This document shows positions 1 through 10,590 of a DNA stretch of 64,000 nucleotides, one piece after another; position 1 is the stretch's first letter; the number at the start of each line of letters is the position of its first letter. Source of the DNA: Pseudomonas viridiflava. Lineage in GTDB: Bacteria > Pseudomonadota > Gammaproteobacteria > Pseudomonadales > Pseudomonadaceae. A program made the translations under genes and the position numbers. Where the stretch lies: contig NZ_UTHA01000078.1 in NCBI RefSeq assembly GCF_900582195.1, forward strand, positions 62,001 to 126,000, given 5' to 3'. The notes below the pieces were generated by a model. The model had not been told where the DNA came from, ran no database searches, and saw nothing but the letters and a program-made list of their open reading frames with translations.

Positions 1-117
1 CTGATGACCACAGGAAGCACATTGGTAATCGTACATCGGCATGGGGGTGTCTCGGCGATCAGATTGCCACCGCGCGCAGGGCTTTGCGGCGAAAGAGCGG
101 GATTATATCGATTAAAT

Positions 118-151
118 GCGGCCTGTGCAGCCGTAAGACTGCACAGGCCGC
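118..151 (-). terminator. Hairpin downstream of the RHH gene
   Basis: A perfect 13-bp stem (GCGGCCTGTGCAG at 118-130, its complement at 139-151) with an 8-nt loop lies just beyond the stop codon of the minus-strand gene at 174-512. The following T-tract on the minus strand is weak (ATTTAAT), so termination efficiency is uncertain. It could also end a plus-strand gene lying left of the window. Nothing else is recognisable in bases 1-117. Confidence 0.6.
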
Positions 152-173
152 ACCCTTGTTTGCAACCGCCGTT

Positions 174-512
174 TCAGAGCGATTCGGCAGGTGTTGCTTG
201 CTTGATGCCGTTCATGACGCACACCACCCGCACCAGCGCACTGAAATTTTTCACCCCGCCGTGACGCAAATGCACTTCACGGTCGACATGGGACAGCAGC
301 GAACTGATCGAACAGCAGTTGTCTGCTGCCATATTGCCGAGGATGTTCCAGTAGACCCGCTCCAGCCGCAGACAGGTTGCGTAACCGTTCAGACGCACGG
401 ATCGCGACGATGGCTGAACCAATGCCATGTCGAATTCGTTGACGAACGGGTCGACTTTAAATTCATGTGGCAAGCTGACAATCCTGTCACCTCGCCTGTC
501 TCCCTCTACCAT
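174..512 (-). CDS. Ribbon-helix-helix domain protein (RHH_4 type), putative regulator
   Basis: A 112-residue protein ending in a segment with the usual pattern of the small ribbon-helix-helix family found across Pseudomonas: SRSVRLNGYATCLRLE, then a helix with VYWNILGNMAADN and a C-terminal KNFSALVRVVCV. Proteins of this type are presumed dimeric DNA-binding regulators; no target is known to me. The start at 512 is preferred over the upstream in-frame codon at 572 because AAAGGAG lies about 10 bases before it and the first 20 residues of the longer form have no family resemblance. It appears to be a single-gene unit with a hairpin after the stop. Confidence 0.75.
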   Translation of the reverse strand: MVEGDRRGDRIVSLPHEFKVDPFVNEFDMALVQPSSRSVRLNGYATCLRLERVYWNILGNMAADNCCSISSLLSHVDREVHLRHGGVKNFSALVRVVCVMNGIKQATPAESL

Positions 513-697
513 ATCGGTGACACTCCTTTGCCATCTCTGCTTGTTTGAAAAGTCACATCCTGTGGCTTTCATAAAAGCGCAGACACAAAGTTATAGCCAG
601 ACGACTTATTGACCGTCTCCGTAGGATAAGCCAACGATACAAGTAAGATTTCGGACAGCGCGCGAGCCTGACACCACCGGCCCGCGCGTCCGGCTAC

Positions 698-1168
698 TTA
701 TGCTTCCAGTAGCGCGCGCAACATCCACGCGGTTTTCTCGTGAACCTGCATGCGCTGGGTCAGCAGGTCTGCGGTCGGCTCATCGCTGACCTTGTCGAGC
801 AGCGGAAAAATGCCGCGCGCCGTGCGGGTCACGGCTTCCTGACCATCGACCAATTGCTTGATCATGTCTTCGGCACTCGGCACCCCCACCTCCTCCTTGA
901 TGGAAGAAAGGCGTGCGTACGTGGCATAGGCGCCCGGTGCCGGAAAGCCCAGGGCGCGAATCCGCTCGGCGATCGAATCCACGGCCAGCGCCAGCTCGTT
1001 GTATTGCTCTTCGAACATCAAGTGCAGCGTGCGAAACATCGGGCCGGTGACGTTCCAGTGGAAGTTGTGGGTTTTCAGATACAGCACGTAGGTGTCCGAC
1101 AACAGACGGGATAGCCCTTCAACGATGGACTTGCGATCTTCTTCACTGATACCGATATCGATTGCCAT
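698..1168 (-). CDS. dps: Dps-family ferritin-like DNA-protection protein
   Basis: A 156-residue protein of typical Dps length. The family ferroxidase residues, contributed across the dimer interface, are visible with correct spacing: His37 (in HNFHWNVTG), His49, Asp64 and Glu68. Dps dodecamers oxidise and store iron with peroxide and protect DNA in stationary phase or under oxidative stress. The start is preceded by a G-rich TAGGGGGT. Single gene, divergent from the cold-shock-domain gene, with 311 bases between the two starts. Pseudomonas genomes often carry more than one Dps paralogue, so exact orthology is not certain. Confidence 0.9.
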   Translation of the reverse strand: MAIDIGISEEDRKSIVEGLSRLLSDTYVLYLKTHNFHWNVTGPMFRTLHLMFEEQYNELALAVDSIAERIRALGFPAPGAYATYARLSSIKEEVGVPSAEDMIKQLVDGQEAVTRTARGIFPLLDKVSDEPTADLLTQRMQVHEKTAWMLRALLEA

Positions 1169-1479
1169 GTTTACCCCCTAACGGCGATTGAATTCATCCA
1201 ACAGGTACAGACCCACTCTAGCAAGGCAACCGACACCCCGCAGCCCTGATTGGCTGCAAGCGCTGCGACAAATCGACCGACGCCATGCCGCTGGCCGGGC
1301 TGATTTGAGTAGCCGCAGGCTTTGCTGTTAAATAGGCAGTGTGTCGCCATGCCCCAATTTTCGGGGTGTTGCGCATAGGCTGATGTCGTGAACGTGTCCA
1401 CCGCCTCTTATTTGTTCCGAAGCGAACCGTGCGCCTTCAGCTCTTCCTTGTGAGCCGTCATAAACGTGAGCCAATCAAA
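1169..1479. promoter_or_regulatory. Divergent intergenic region, dps / cold-shock gene
   Basis: This 311-base stretch separates two divergently read genes and must hold both promoters. I see no convincing gene: the 76-codon minus-strand frame here lacks any recognisable motif. No strong operator could be picked out by eye. Confidence 0.4.
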
Positions 1480-2082
1480 ATGTTGAAAATCGTCCACCTG
1501 CTAATGGGCGCAGCAGCATTGCTGCTGTCGTTCATACCCAGCTTGAAATCCGAAGCCGTTCCCTACCTGCAACAACCCGATGCACTTTACCTGGCCTTTT
1601 TCGGCCTGCTGAACCTGGTGATTGCCCCAGTGATTCCTTACTGGAACAAAGGTCCTCGTCAGCATCTGCAAAACCTGGTCAGCGCTCTTCTGGTACTGAC
1701 CGTCGTCCTGCAAACCTTGACCCTGATCGCCCCGATGCCCGTGATCGCCGGCCAGCCAGCCGTGCTGTTCACCCTGGTGATCGCACTGGTTGCCGTGGTC
1801 TTGCATCTGGCTGTGAGCTTCTATCGTTCTTCACCTGCTGCCGCTCCAGCCAGCTATGACATGGCCAATCGCGATACCGGTACCGTCAAGTGGTTCAACA
1901 CTTCCAAAGGCTTCGGTTTTATCTCCCGGGATTCCGGCGATGATATTTTCGTGCACTTTCGCGCGATCCGTGGCGAAGGCCACCGCGTACTGGTCGAAGG
2001 CCAGCGCGTGGAGTTCTCGGTGATGAACCGCGACAAAGGCCTGCAAGCCGAGGACGTGATCGCCGCTCTGCCGCGACGCTGA
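1480..2082 (+). CDS. Membrane-anchored cold-shock-domain protein
   Basis: About 200 residues. The N-terminal two thirds carry roughly four hydrophobic segments (near residues 4-22, 35-57, 67-88 and 93-114). The C-terminal ~65 residues are a complete cold-shock domain with RNP1 (KGFGFI) and RNP2 (DIFVHF). Free CspA proteins bind single-stranded RNA/DNA as chaperones or antiterminators; here that domain is tethered to the inner membrane, most likely facing the cytoplasm. The ATG at 1480 is chosen over an upstream GTG (1429) because the extension is hydrophilic and unlike the family, while the ATG opens directly onto the first membrane segment. Followed by a strong terminator. Confidence 0.85.
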   Translation: MLKIVHLLMGAAALLLSFIPSLKSEAVPYLQQPDALYLAFFGLLNLVIAPVIPYWNKGPRQHLQNLVSALLVLTVVLQTLTLIAPMPVIAGQPAVLFTLVIALVAVVLHLAVSFYRSSPAAAPASYDMANRDTGTVKWFNTSKGFGFISRDSGDDIFVHFRAIRGEGHRVLVEGQRVEFSVMNRDKGLQAEDVIAALPRR

Positions 2083-2092
2083 TCCAGGCATA

Positions 2093-2129
2093 AAAAAACC
2101 GCGAGCAGCCTGCTGTTCGCGGTTTTTTT
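2093..2129. terminator. Bidirectional rho-independent terminator
   Basis: A-tract, CCGCGAGCAG stem, CCTG loop, CTGTTCGCGG and seven T residues. It sits between two convergent genes (the cold-shock gene and slyX), so it can end transcription from both sides. Confidence 0.88.
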
Positions 2130-2152
2130 ACGCCTGCTGAAAAGTACCTGCC

Positions 2153-2359
2153 TCAGTAGTGCGGCGGTGGCGCCTCATCCTCAAAGGACTCGAACTGGCC
2201 AACCATCTCTTCCTGACGCTTGAGCAGGGCCGCCATCTGCAATTGCAGACGCTCGACCACACGCTGCTGGGCCACCAGCACGTCGTTCAACGCCTGAATG
2301 GTGTCATCCTGAAACGCCAGGCGGCTTTCCAGATCGGTAACGCGTTCTTCCAGACTCAT
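2153..2359 (-). CDS. slyX: SlyX family protein
   Basis: A 68-residue heptad-rich protein ([20 protein letters not shown]) ending in the proline-rich PPPHY tail, both typical of SlyX. The family is a small coiled-coil protein of unknown biochemical role. The gene begins 3 bases after the HIT-protein stop, so the two are surely co-transcribed. Confidence 0.93.
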   Translation of the reverse strand: MSLEERVTDLESRLAFQDDTIQALNDVLVAQQRVVERLQLQMAALLKRQEEMVGQFESFEDEAPPPHY

Positions 2360-2362
2360 GAC

Positions 2363-2788
2363 TCAGCCCTCCACAAAGGTGAAATGCTCGGTCAGGACCA
2401 GCCGCAACCGTTCGCGAATGGCAGCGACCTGCTCGGCACTATATGGCTTGGCCGGGTGCTTGCCCCAGACCGGTGCCGGCCAGGCTGCGTCGTCGCGTTT
2501 GCGCACAATCACATGCATGTGCATCTGGCTGACAACGTTACCCAAGGTCGCGACGTTCATTTTGTCGGCATCGAACAGGTCCTTGAGCAGCTCCGCGAGC
2601 GCGGTGGTTTCCTGCCACAGCTGCTGTTGATCGGCGACATCCAACTGAAACAACTCACTGATATCGTCGCGACGAGGCACCAGGATGAACCAAGGGTAGT
2701 TAGCGTCGTTGGACAGCAGCAGTCGGCAGAGCGGGAAATCACCGATCGTCAGCGTGTCCTGTTGAAGTCGTGAATCTAAAGCAAACAC
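2363..2788 (-). CDS. HIT-family nucleotide hydrolase/transferase
   Basis: A 141-residue histidine-triad protein. The motif reads SQMHMHVIVRK, that is Q-x-H-x-H-x-x rather than three histidines; a degenerate first position is seen in some bacterial HIT groups. HIT enzymes act on nucleoside phosphoramidates or dinucleotides, but the substrate here is unknown. The GTG at 2788 is preferred to more distant in-frame starts because GGGAG lies 8 bases upstream and the family alignment begins at FALDSRL. First gene of a two-gene operon with slyX. Confidence 0.87.
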   Translation of the reverse strand: MFALDSRLQQDTLTIGDFPLCRLLLSNDANYPWFILVPRRDDISELFQLDVADQQQLWQETTALAELLKDLFDADKMNVATLGNVVSQMHMHVIVRKRDDAAWPAPVWGKHPAKPYSAEQVAAIRERLRLVLTEHFTFVEG

Positions 2789-3684
2789 TGCGCGTACTCC
2801 CGGCTGATGTTCATTATTCAGCTTAGCGGCGATCCTTTGGGACAGCGCACCAAGCGACAGGACGGCAGCATACCTGCGAATGCGCCAGCCTTCACGACGA
2901 CGGTGAACCCCGTCGCTCTGACAACGCCCCGAGATGTGACATTTGTGAGCGGGACGCACCAGCACGGAACCAACATCGATGCTCAACCCGAAAAAATGAC
3001 CGGAATCAGCAGCGACGTGCAGCGTCATGCCTTCTGCAAGCTGTATGAATTCAGAACAGCTGTGAATTTTTTTGCACCAAAACCGCACAGTGCGTCTACG
3101 CTCACTGCGTCGGGCATCCGCCAAATACTCACTGGAGGGGTGAACCGGTAACGTTTTTGGTTGTCACGCTCGTTCCCCGGCGTGGCAACACCATAGGAGG
3201 AATGGCGTCAAGCCCTGAGCCAAAGGGGCTTGGCGTCCAGTATTTATAAGGTTTTTACAGACACAGGCATGCGTTCAGAAAAATAACCGCAGCGAAATTG
3301 CGGTTTGAGCACGCTTGTTGCATTCGTACCCATATGGACTATAAGCGCACCACTGGAAGTGGATGCCTTAAGCCCCATAAGAACAGTGGCAGGGTTGCCC
3401 GATGGAGATTCAAGTGTTTTGCCAGGGACTCTTTTTTAGCGATGCAAACGGCTAAAAAAACAGCGAGAAAGTTGTAGGCCCGATTGCATCGGCTCTGTGA
3501 ATTTGCGACATCTACACAACCGTTTGCGACAGCGTCGTAAAGAAGGTGAAAGGTTAGATTCGCAAGTATCGCCAACATTGTCGGCGTGATATAAGTTTGC
3601 GCCGACACAAAAAGAAAGAGCCGCCCAGATAATAAAACAGGTGGGACGGCAGTACTCTTCTAAAAACCAAAGGAGCAAATCACG
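2789..3684. other. Long intergenic region with no supported gene
   Basis: Nearly 900 bases between the HIT gene and the porin. The frames present (for example 89 codons on the minus strand, 3339-3608) show no recognisable protein and are treated as chance. An imperfect hairpin (GTTGTCACGC at 3160-3169 with GCGTGGCAAC at 3180-3189) is the only visible structure. The right part should contain the porin promoter and leader. Confidence 0.5.
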
Positions 3685-5010
3685 ATGCGCGTGATGAAGT
3701 GGAGCATGATCGCCCTGGCTGTTGCAGCAGGCACCTCGCAGTTCGCAATGGCGTCTTCTCAAGACGAGTCCAAAGGTTTCCTGGAAGACCAGAGCCTGAA
3801 ACTGAAGACCCGTTTCGAATATATGAACCGCGACTTCAAAAATGGCTACGGCAACACCACTCGTGCCAACGGCAACAAAACCACCACTAACGTGCCGGGC
3901 GATCGAGAAGCCGGTTACCGTCAAGACAGCGGCATCAGCCAGCTCCTGAGCTACGAGTCGGGCTTCACTCAAGGCACCGTGGGTTTCGGCCTTGATGCAA
4001 TGGTCATGGGTGCTGCCAAGCTCGACGGTGGCAATGGTCACGCCGGTAACGGTCTGTTCGCCACCAATGGCGATGGTGATCCGGAAGATACCCAGTCCCG
4101 CGCTGGTGGTGCAGTCAAGTTCCGCGTCTCCGACACCGTACTGAAATACGGTAACCAGTTTGTTGCCAGCCCTGTATTCGCCACAGACGACAGCCGTCTG
4201 CTGCCTGAAATTGCCACTGGTACTCTGATCACCTCCAAGGAGATTAAGGGCCTGGAAGTCAACCTCGGTCGCTTCACCGCGCTGAGCTCGCAGACCGGTA
4301 TGGGTCGCGACAGCATCAACGGCAAGGGCGCCAAAGGGCTGACCAGCGCCAACATCGGTGGTGCTACCTACCAGTTCACCGACAACTTCGTTGCCGGCTT
4401 CGCGGCGTCGGACATTGATAACTACTTCAAGAAGCAGTACATCAATGCCAACTACACCCTGCCGATCAACGATAGCCAATCGCTGAACTTCGACTTCAAC
4501 GGTTATCGCACCAAGGGTGACGGCCAGGAACTGGCAGGCGCCGTCGACAACAAAATCTGGTCCCTGGCAGCTGCCTACAGCATCGGCGCACACAAGTTCA
4601 CCCTGGCGCACCAGCGCTCCAGCGGCGACAACGGCTACTACTACGGTGTAGACGGTAACGGCACTGTTTTCCTCGCCAACTCCATCCAGATCTCCGACTT
4701 CGTTGGTAAGGATGAGCGCTCGTGGCAGGCTCGCTACGACCTGAACATGACCAGCTATGGCGTTCCAGGTCTCAGCTTCATGACCCGCTTCGTGAAAGGC
4801 GACAACATCAGCACCAGCAGCAACACCGAAGGCAAAGAAAACGAAGCCAACTTCGAAGCCAAGTATGTTCTGCAGGAAGGCCCAGCAAAAGATCTGTCCC
4901 TGCGTGTACGTTACGCCGTTTACCGCGCCAACGGCGCCTACAACGCTGACTACGCAACTGACAACAACGATCTTCGTTTCATCGCCGAGTACCCGCTGAA
5001 CATCCTGTAA
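3685..5010 (+). CDS. OprD-family outer-membrane porin (OprE/OprQ-like)
   Basis: A 441-residue porin with a signal peptide (MRVMKWSMIALAVAAGTS..., probable cleavage after AMA) and a mature part of alternating beta strands. Recognisable OprD-family features are GFLEDQSLKL at the mature N terminus, FESGFTQGTVGFG-like sequence, SYGVPGLSFMTRF and the terminal YPLNIL strand ending in a hydrophobic residue for BAM recognition. These proteins are substrate-specific channels for amino acids, organic acids or peptides; by remembered sequence it is closer to OprE/OprQ than to OprD itself. AAAGGAG lies 9 bases before the ATG. Monocistronic, with a strong terminator after it. Confidence 0.9.
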   Translation: MRVMKWSMIALAVAAGTSQFAMASSQDESKGFLEDQSLKLKTRFEYMNRDFKNGYGNTTRANGNKTTTNVPGDREAGYRQDSGISQLLSYESGFTQGTVGFGLDAMVMGAAKLDGGNGHAGNGLFATNGDGDPEDTQSRAGGAVKFRVSDTVLKYGNQFVASPVFATDDSRLLPEIATGTLITSKEIKGLEVNLGRFTALSSQTGMGRDSINGKGAKGLTSANIGGATYQFTDNFVAGFAASDIDNYFKKQYINANYTLPINDSQSLNFDFNGYRTKGDGQELAGAVDNKIWSLAAAYSIGAHKFTLAHQRSSGDNGYYYGVDGNGTVFLANSIQISDFVGKDERSWQARYDLNMTSYGVPGLSFMTRFVKGDNISTSSNTEGKENEANFEAKYVLQEGPAKDLSLRVRYAVYRANGAYNADYATDNNDLRFIAEYPLNIL

Positions 5011-5051
5011 TCAGGGTGTAATTCGGTAATACTCCAGAGCTCTGCTCTAAC

Positions 5052-5088
5052 AAAAACCGCTCACCTGATTCAGGTGGGCGGTTTTTTA
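5052..5088 (+). terminator. Rho-independent terminator of the porin gene
   Basis: AAAAACCGCTCACCTG stem with ATT loop and CAGGTGGGCGGTTTTTT. It starts about 40 bases after the stop codon. Confidence 0.9.
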
Positions 5089-5163
5089 TGTGCGAAGAAA
5101 ACAGCATTCAAACAACAAACATTAGCCAGCTATCTATTAGCTGGCAAACTTTCACGGTAGACA

Positions 5164-5197
5164 TAAAAAAACCCAAGAGTGCGAACAGCTCTTGGGT
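5164..5197 (-). terminator. Rho-independent terminator of mscS
   Basis: Read on the minus strand this is ACCCAAGAGCTGTTCGCACTCTTGGG followed by seven T residues, about 45 bases after the mscS stop. Confidence 0.88.
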
Positions 5198-5239
5198 CTC
5201 GCATTAATTAACTGACTGCGAAGCCAAGTAACAATACTG

Positions 5240-6082
5240 TTACTGCGCAGCCGTTTCCTGAACTACGCGAATCACCCGCTGCGGAAAAGGAATATCAATC
5301 CCTGCAGTCTTTAAACGATCACGCGACTGTTCGTTAAACATGAACATCACGTCCCAGTAGTCTGCAGTTTTGACCCACACACGCAGGGAAACAGTGATCG
5401 AACTGTCACCCAAGGTCGAAATCACGGCCTGTGGCGCCGGATCCTGCAATACGCGCTCATCCTTGGCCAGATCCAGCAGCACCTGACGGGCCTTCTGCAG
5501 ATCCGCTTCGTAATCAACGCCTACATCAAAGACTACTTTGCGAGTCGGCTGACGGTTGGTGTTGGTGATGATGCCGTTCGACAGGTTGCCGTTTGGCACG
5601 ATGATGGTCTTGTTATCGCCGGTACGCAGCACCGTGTGGAAAATCTGGATGCTGTCGACAGTCCCCGCCACACCCTGCGCTTCAATCCAGTCACCGATAC
5701 GGAACGGACGGAACAGCAGAATCAACACGCCACCGGCAAAGTTCGCCAGGCTGCCCTGCAAGGCCAGGCCGATCGCCAGACCGGCCGCACCGATTGCCGC
5801 GACGAACGAAGTGGTTTCAACGCCGATCATCGACGCGACGCTGACAATCAGCAGCACTTTGAGAATGATGTTCGCCAGGCTGCTGATAAAGCCTTGCAGT
5901 GCCAGATCGGCATTACGCAGAGCCAGCAGGCCGCCGAGCTTTTGCGTGACCTTGTTGATCAGCCACCAGCCAATGGCCAGGGTAATCACCGCCAGCAGTA
6001 CGCGGCTGCCGTATTCCATGATCATCGGGATCCACGCCTGGGATGCCTTGACCAGGTTGTCCACCTCAGCATTCAAATCCAT
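5240..6082 (-). CDS. mscS: Small-conductance mechanosensitive channel MscS
   Basis: 280 residues, close to the 286 of E. coli MscS. Three N-terminal membrane segments end in the glycine/alanine-rich pore helix (AAIGAAGLAIGLALQGSLAN, about residues 95-114), followed by the FRPFRIGDWIE turn into the cytosolic beta domain and a C-terminal alpha/beta domain. The heptameric channel opens under membrane tension to release solutes on hypo-osmotic shock. AGGAG precedes the ATG. Single gene with its own terminator. Confidence 0.95.
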   Translation of the reverse strand: MDLNAEVDNLVKASQAWIPMIMEYGSRVLLAVITLAIGWWLINKVTQKLGGLLALRNADLALQGFISSLANIILKVLLIVSVASMIGVETTSFVAAIGAAGLAIGLALQGSLANFAGGVLILLFRPFRIGDWIEAQGVAGTVDSIQIFHTVLRTGDNKTIIVPNGNLSNGIITNTNRQPTRKVVFDVGVDYEADLQKARQVLLDLAKDERVLQDPAPQAVISTLGDSSITVSLRVWVKTADYWDVMFMFNEQSRDRLKTAGIDIPFPQRVIRVVQETAAQ

Positions 6083-6158
6083 GTTCTATCTCCTGATTTC
6101 CGGCCATTCGGCACGCGAAAAATAAGCGGCAGAAACCCGCCGGGTGTACACAAAACAA

Positions 6159-6247
6159 TGTGGGAGCGAGCCTGCTCGCGAAGGCGGTGTGTCAGTCAAC
6201 TCATTGCTGAATGACATACAGCTTTCGCGAGCAAGCTCGCTCCCACA
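6159..6247. repeat. REP pair in inverted orientation (REPIN-like)
   Basis: TGTGGGAGCGAGCCTGCTCGCGAAG is matched by its inverted copy TTCGCGAGCAAGCTCGCTCC about 40 bases later. This is the Pseudomonas REP doublet structure, mobilised by RAYT transposases encoded elsewhere. Lies between mscS and yajQ. Confidence 0.9.
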
Positions 6248-6263
6248 GGTCATCTGACCGAGC

Positions 6264-7807
<1,544 letters not shown>

Positions 7808-7852
7808 GCAGCGGCTACGCTGGCCACTTGTTCCTCTTCTGCGATAAACCTG

Positions 7853-9889
7853 ATGCCATTGCGCCAGCGTCTCGAAAACCTGCCGGTCGGCCAGAAACTG
7901 CTGGCGGCCCTGCTGGTGCTGTTGACCACAGTCCTGCTGGTCGCCAACCTGACCTTTATCAGCGCCGCCTATTACATCTCCCAGGAAAGTATGGCGCCGC
8001 AGGCCTTGCAGACCATCGGCCGGCTGATTTCCAACCCGAGCCTGGTCAGCGAAGCCCTGCAATCCCCGCAAAGCGCCGAGCGCCTGCTCAAAGAACTCGA
8101 CAGCTATTCACCACTGCGCGCCGCTGCCCTTTATGACGGCAAGGGCGAACGCCTGGCGCAAGTGCAGCGCGGCGACAAACTCAGCCTGCCGGAACGTTAC
8201 CGGCATATCGAAGCGTGGCAACTGACCGAATTTCGCAGCAACCAGTTGATCACCCTGCCCCGCCCCGGCACTGCTCCGGGCCATCTGCTGCTGGTGGCGA
8301 GCAGCGAACTGCCGATGGCGTTCTACACCGGCACCCTGACCGCGAGCCTTGGTATTCTGATTTTCAGCGTGTTGTTGTGGCTGGTGATTGCCCGGCAGAT
8401 CAAACGCCTGATCACCCGACCGATTCATCAGTTGGAAGAGCTGTCTCGCCAGGTGACCCGCGAAGAGAACTACGCCCTGCGCGCCTCACGCGGCAATCAT
8501 GACGAAATCGGCAGCCTCGCCGAGGCGTTCAACACCATGCTCTCGCGCATCGAAGCACGCGAGCAGCAGCTCAAGCGCGCCCGCGATGACTCGCAAGCGG
8601 CTTACGATCAGGCCCAGGGGCTGGCCGAGGAAACGCGCCACACCAACCGCAAACTGGAACTGGAAGTCCAGGTGCGCAGCAAGATCGAGAAGAAGCTCAC
8701 CGGTTTCCAGAACTACCTCAACAGCATCATCGACTCGATGCCCTCGGCACTGATCGCCCTCGACGAGCAGCTTTACGTCACCCAGTGGAACCAGGAGGCC
8801 AGCGCCCTCTCCGGTACACGGCTGGACGAGGCACTGAACCAGCCGATCTTCCTCGCCTTCGAACCGCTCAAGCCGTTTCTGCCGCAACTCAAGCAGACCG
8901 TCGAGCAACACACCGTAGCGAAAATCGAGCGAGTAACGTGGTTCAAGGACGATGAACCGAAGCACTACGCGCTGACCTTCTACCCGTTGATGGGCGGCGC
9001 CGGGCGTGGTGTGGTGATCCGTATCGACGACATCACCCAGCGCCTGTCACTGGAAGAAATGATGGTGCAATCGGAAAAAATGCTCTCGGTCGGTGGCCTC
9101 GCCGCCGGCATGGCCCACGAAATCAATAACCCGCTGGGGGCGATCCTGCACAATGTGCAGAACATCCGCCGACGCCTTTCCGCCGATTTGCCGAAGAACC
9201 TCGAAACCGCCGAGCAATTGGGCATCGAGCTGGACACCGTGAATCGCTACTTGCAGGGCCGCGAAGTGCCGCAACTGCTCGACGGCATCCAACAGGCCGG
9301 CGCTCGTGCGGCGAAAATCGTCACGCACATGCTCAGCTTCAGCCGGCGCAGTACCCGGCAAATGGCGCCGTGCGATCTGCCGGCATTGATCGATCAAGCG
9401 GTGGAAATCGCCGGCAACGACTTCGATCTGGCCATCGGTTTCGACTTCAAGGGCCAGGCGATCATTCGCCAGTTCGACCCGGCGCTCGGCCCGGTGCCGG
9501 GCACTGCCAACGAACTGGAACAGGTGCTGCTCAACCTGCTGAAGAACGCCGCGCAGGCCATTCACCAGCGTGAAGACGACAGCGAGCCGGGACGGATCAT
9601 CCTGCGCACCAAACTCAATCCACCGTGGGCCGAAATCCAGGTCGAGGACAACGGCATCGGCATGAGCGAGAACGTGCGCAAACGCACTTTCGAGCCGTTC
9701 TTCACCACCAAGGAAATCGGCCAGGGCACCGGGCTGGGCTTGTCGGTGTCTTATTTCATCATTACCAACAATCACAAAGGGCAGATGGAGGTGCAGTCAG
9801 CACCGGGCCAAGGCACGTGTTTCACCTTGCGCCTGCCGTTGTCCCAACCGCTGCCCATCGCTGCCGAAACCAATCAATTATCGAGGTAA
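7853..9889 (+). CDS. Membrane sensor histidine kinase (HAMP-PAS-HisKA-HATPase)
   Basis: 678 residues. A membrane segment near 15-40, a periplasmic sensor of about 120 residues, a second segment near 160-185, HAMP to about 240, a coiled stretch, a PAS domain (around 290-400), HisKA with the phospho-acceptor His422 in GMAHEINNPL, and HATPase with N box (NLLKNAAQAI, ~557), G1 (EDNGIGM, ~598), F box (FEPFFTTKE) and G2 (GTGLGLS, ~626). There is no receiver domain and no response-regulator gene beside it, so its partner is encoded elsewhere. It starts 46 bases after the panE stop and ends 3 bases before the adenosyltransferase, so the three are probably co-transcribed. Stimulus unknown. Confidence 0.9.
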   Translation: MPLRQRLENLPVGQKLLAALLVLLTTVLLVANLTFISAAYYISQESMAPQALQTIGRLISNPSLVSEALQSPQSAERLLKELDSYSPLRAAALYDGKGERLAQVQRGDKLSLPERYRHIEAWQLTEFRSNQLITLPRPGTAPGHLLLVASSELPMAFYTGTLTASLGILIFSVLLWLVIARQIKRLITRPIHQLEELSRQVTREENYALRASRGNHDEIGSLAEAFNTMLSRIEAREQQLKRARDDSQAAYDQAQGLAEETRHTNRKLELEVQVRSKIEKKLTGFQNYLNSIIDSMPSALIALDEQLYVTQWNQEASALSGTRLDEALNQPIFLAFEPLKPFLPQLKQTVEQHTVAKIERVTWFKDDEPKHYALTFYPLMGGAGRGVVIRIDDITQRLSLEEMMVQSEKMLSVGGLAAGMAHEINNPLGAILHNVQNIRRRLSADLPKNLETAEQLGIELDTVNRYLQGREVPQLLDGIQQAGARAAKIVTHMLSFSRRSTRQMAPCDLPALIDQAVEIAGNDFDLAIGFDFKGQAIIRQFDPALGPVPGTANELEQVLLNLLKNAAQAIHQREDDSEPGRIILRTKLNPPWAEIQVEDNGIGMSENVRKRTFEPFFTTKEIGQGTGLGLSVSYFIITNNHKGQMEVQSAPGQGTCFTLRLPLSQPLPIAAETNQLSR

Positions 9890-9892
9890 CCC

Positions 9893-10477
9893 ATGGGCTT
9901 TCGCCTGTCGAAAATCTACACCCGCACCGGCGACAAAGGTGAAACCGGCCTGGGCGATGGCCGCCGCGTGCCCAAGGATCATCCGCGCATCGAGGCCATC
10001 GGCGAGGTCGATACGCTGAATAGTCAGGTCGGCGTGTTGCTGGCCGGGTTGCTGGCCGAGCGCGACACGTTTCCGGGGCTGAATGAACTGATCGAGGTGT
10101 TGGCGCCTTGTCAGCACCGGCTGTTCGATCTGGGTGGCGAGTTGGCGATGCCGGAGTATCAGGCGTTGAATTCGGCGGAAATCGAACGACTGGAAGCCGC
10201 GATCGATGTGTGGAACGAAGAGTTGGGGCCGCTGGAAAATTTCATTCTGCCAGGCGGGTCGATGCTGATTGCCCAAGCCCATGTGTGCCGCAGCCTCGCG
10301 AGAAGTGCCGAGCGGCGTTGTCAGCATTTGAATGCGCTGGAGCCGTTGGCCGGGGTTGGGCTGGCGTATATCAATCGGTTGTCGGATTTGCTGTTTGTCG
10401 CGGCGCGGTTGATTGCGCGGCGGCAGGGGGTTGCGGAGATTTTGTGGCAGCCGGCGGTCAAGCCTGCAGAACAGTAG
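9893..10477 (+). CDS. PduO-type cob(I)alamin adenosyltransferase
   Basis: 194 residues. The N terminus reads KIYTRTGDKGETGLGDGRR, the ATP-binding signature of PduO-type corrinoid adenosyltransferases; RSAERR near residue 140 is also typical. It transfers the adenosyl group of ATP to cob(I)alamin to form coenzyme B12. The start lies 3 bases after the kinase stop, indicating translational coupling. A REP pair follows the stop. Confidence 0.92.
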   Translation: MGFRLSKIYTRTGDKGETGLGDGRRVPKDHPRIEAIGEVDTLNSQVGVLLAGLLAERDTFPGLNELIEVLAPCQHRLFDLGGELAMPEYQALNSAEIERLEAAIDVWNEELGPLENFILPGGSMLIAQAHVCRSLARSAERRCQHLNALEPLAGVGLAYINRLSDLLFVAARLIARRQGVAEILWQPAVKPAEQ

Positions 10478-10492
10478 CGCCTGACAGGCCGC

Positions 10493-10577
10493 CTTCGCGA
10501 GCAAGCTCGCTCCCACAGTTGATTGGGTTCATCCAGTTGGAATGCCGTCAAATGTGGGAGCGAGCTTGCTCGCGAAG
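10493..10577. repeat. REP pair in inverted orientation (REPIN-like)
   Basis: CTTCGCGAGCAAGCTCGCTC is followed about 45 bases later by the inverted GTGGGAGCGAGCTTGCTCGC. It fills the gap between two convergent genes. Confidence 0.9.
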
Positions 10578-10590
10578 AAGCCAGCAGCCT

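Noticed and set aside
3339..3608. 89-codon minus-strand frame in the long gap before the porin
   Set aside because: No motif, no convincing ribosome site, and atypical composition; treated as chance.
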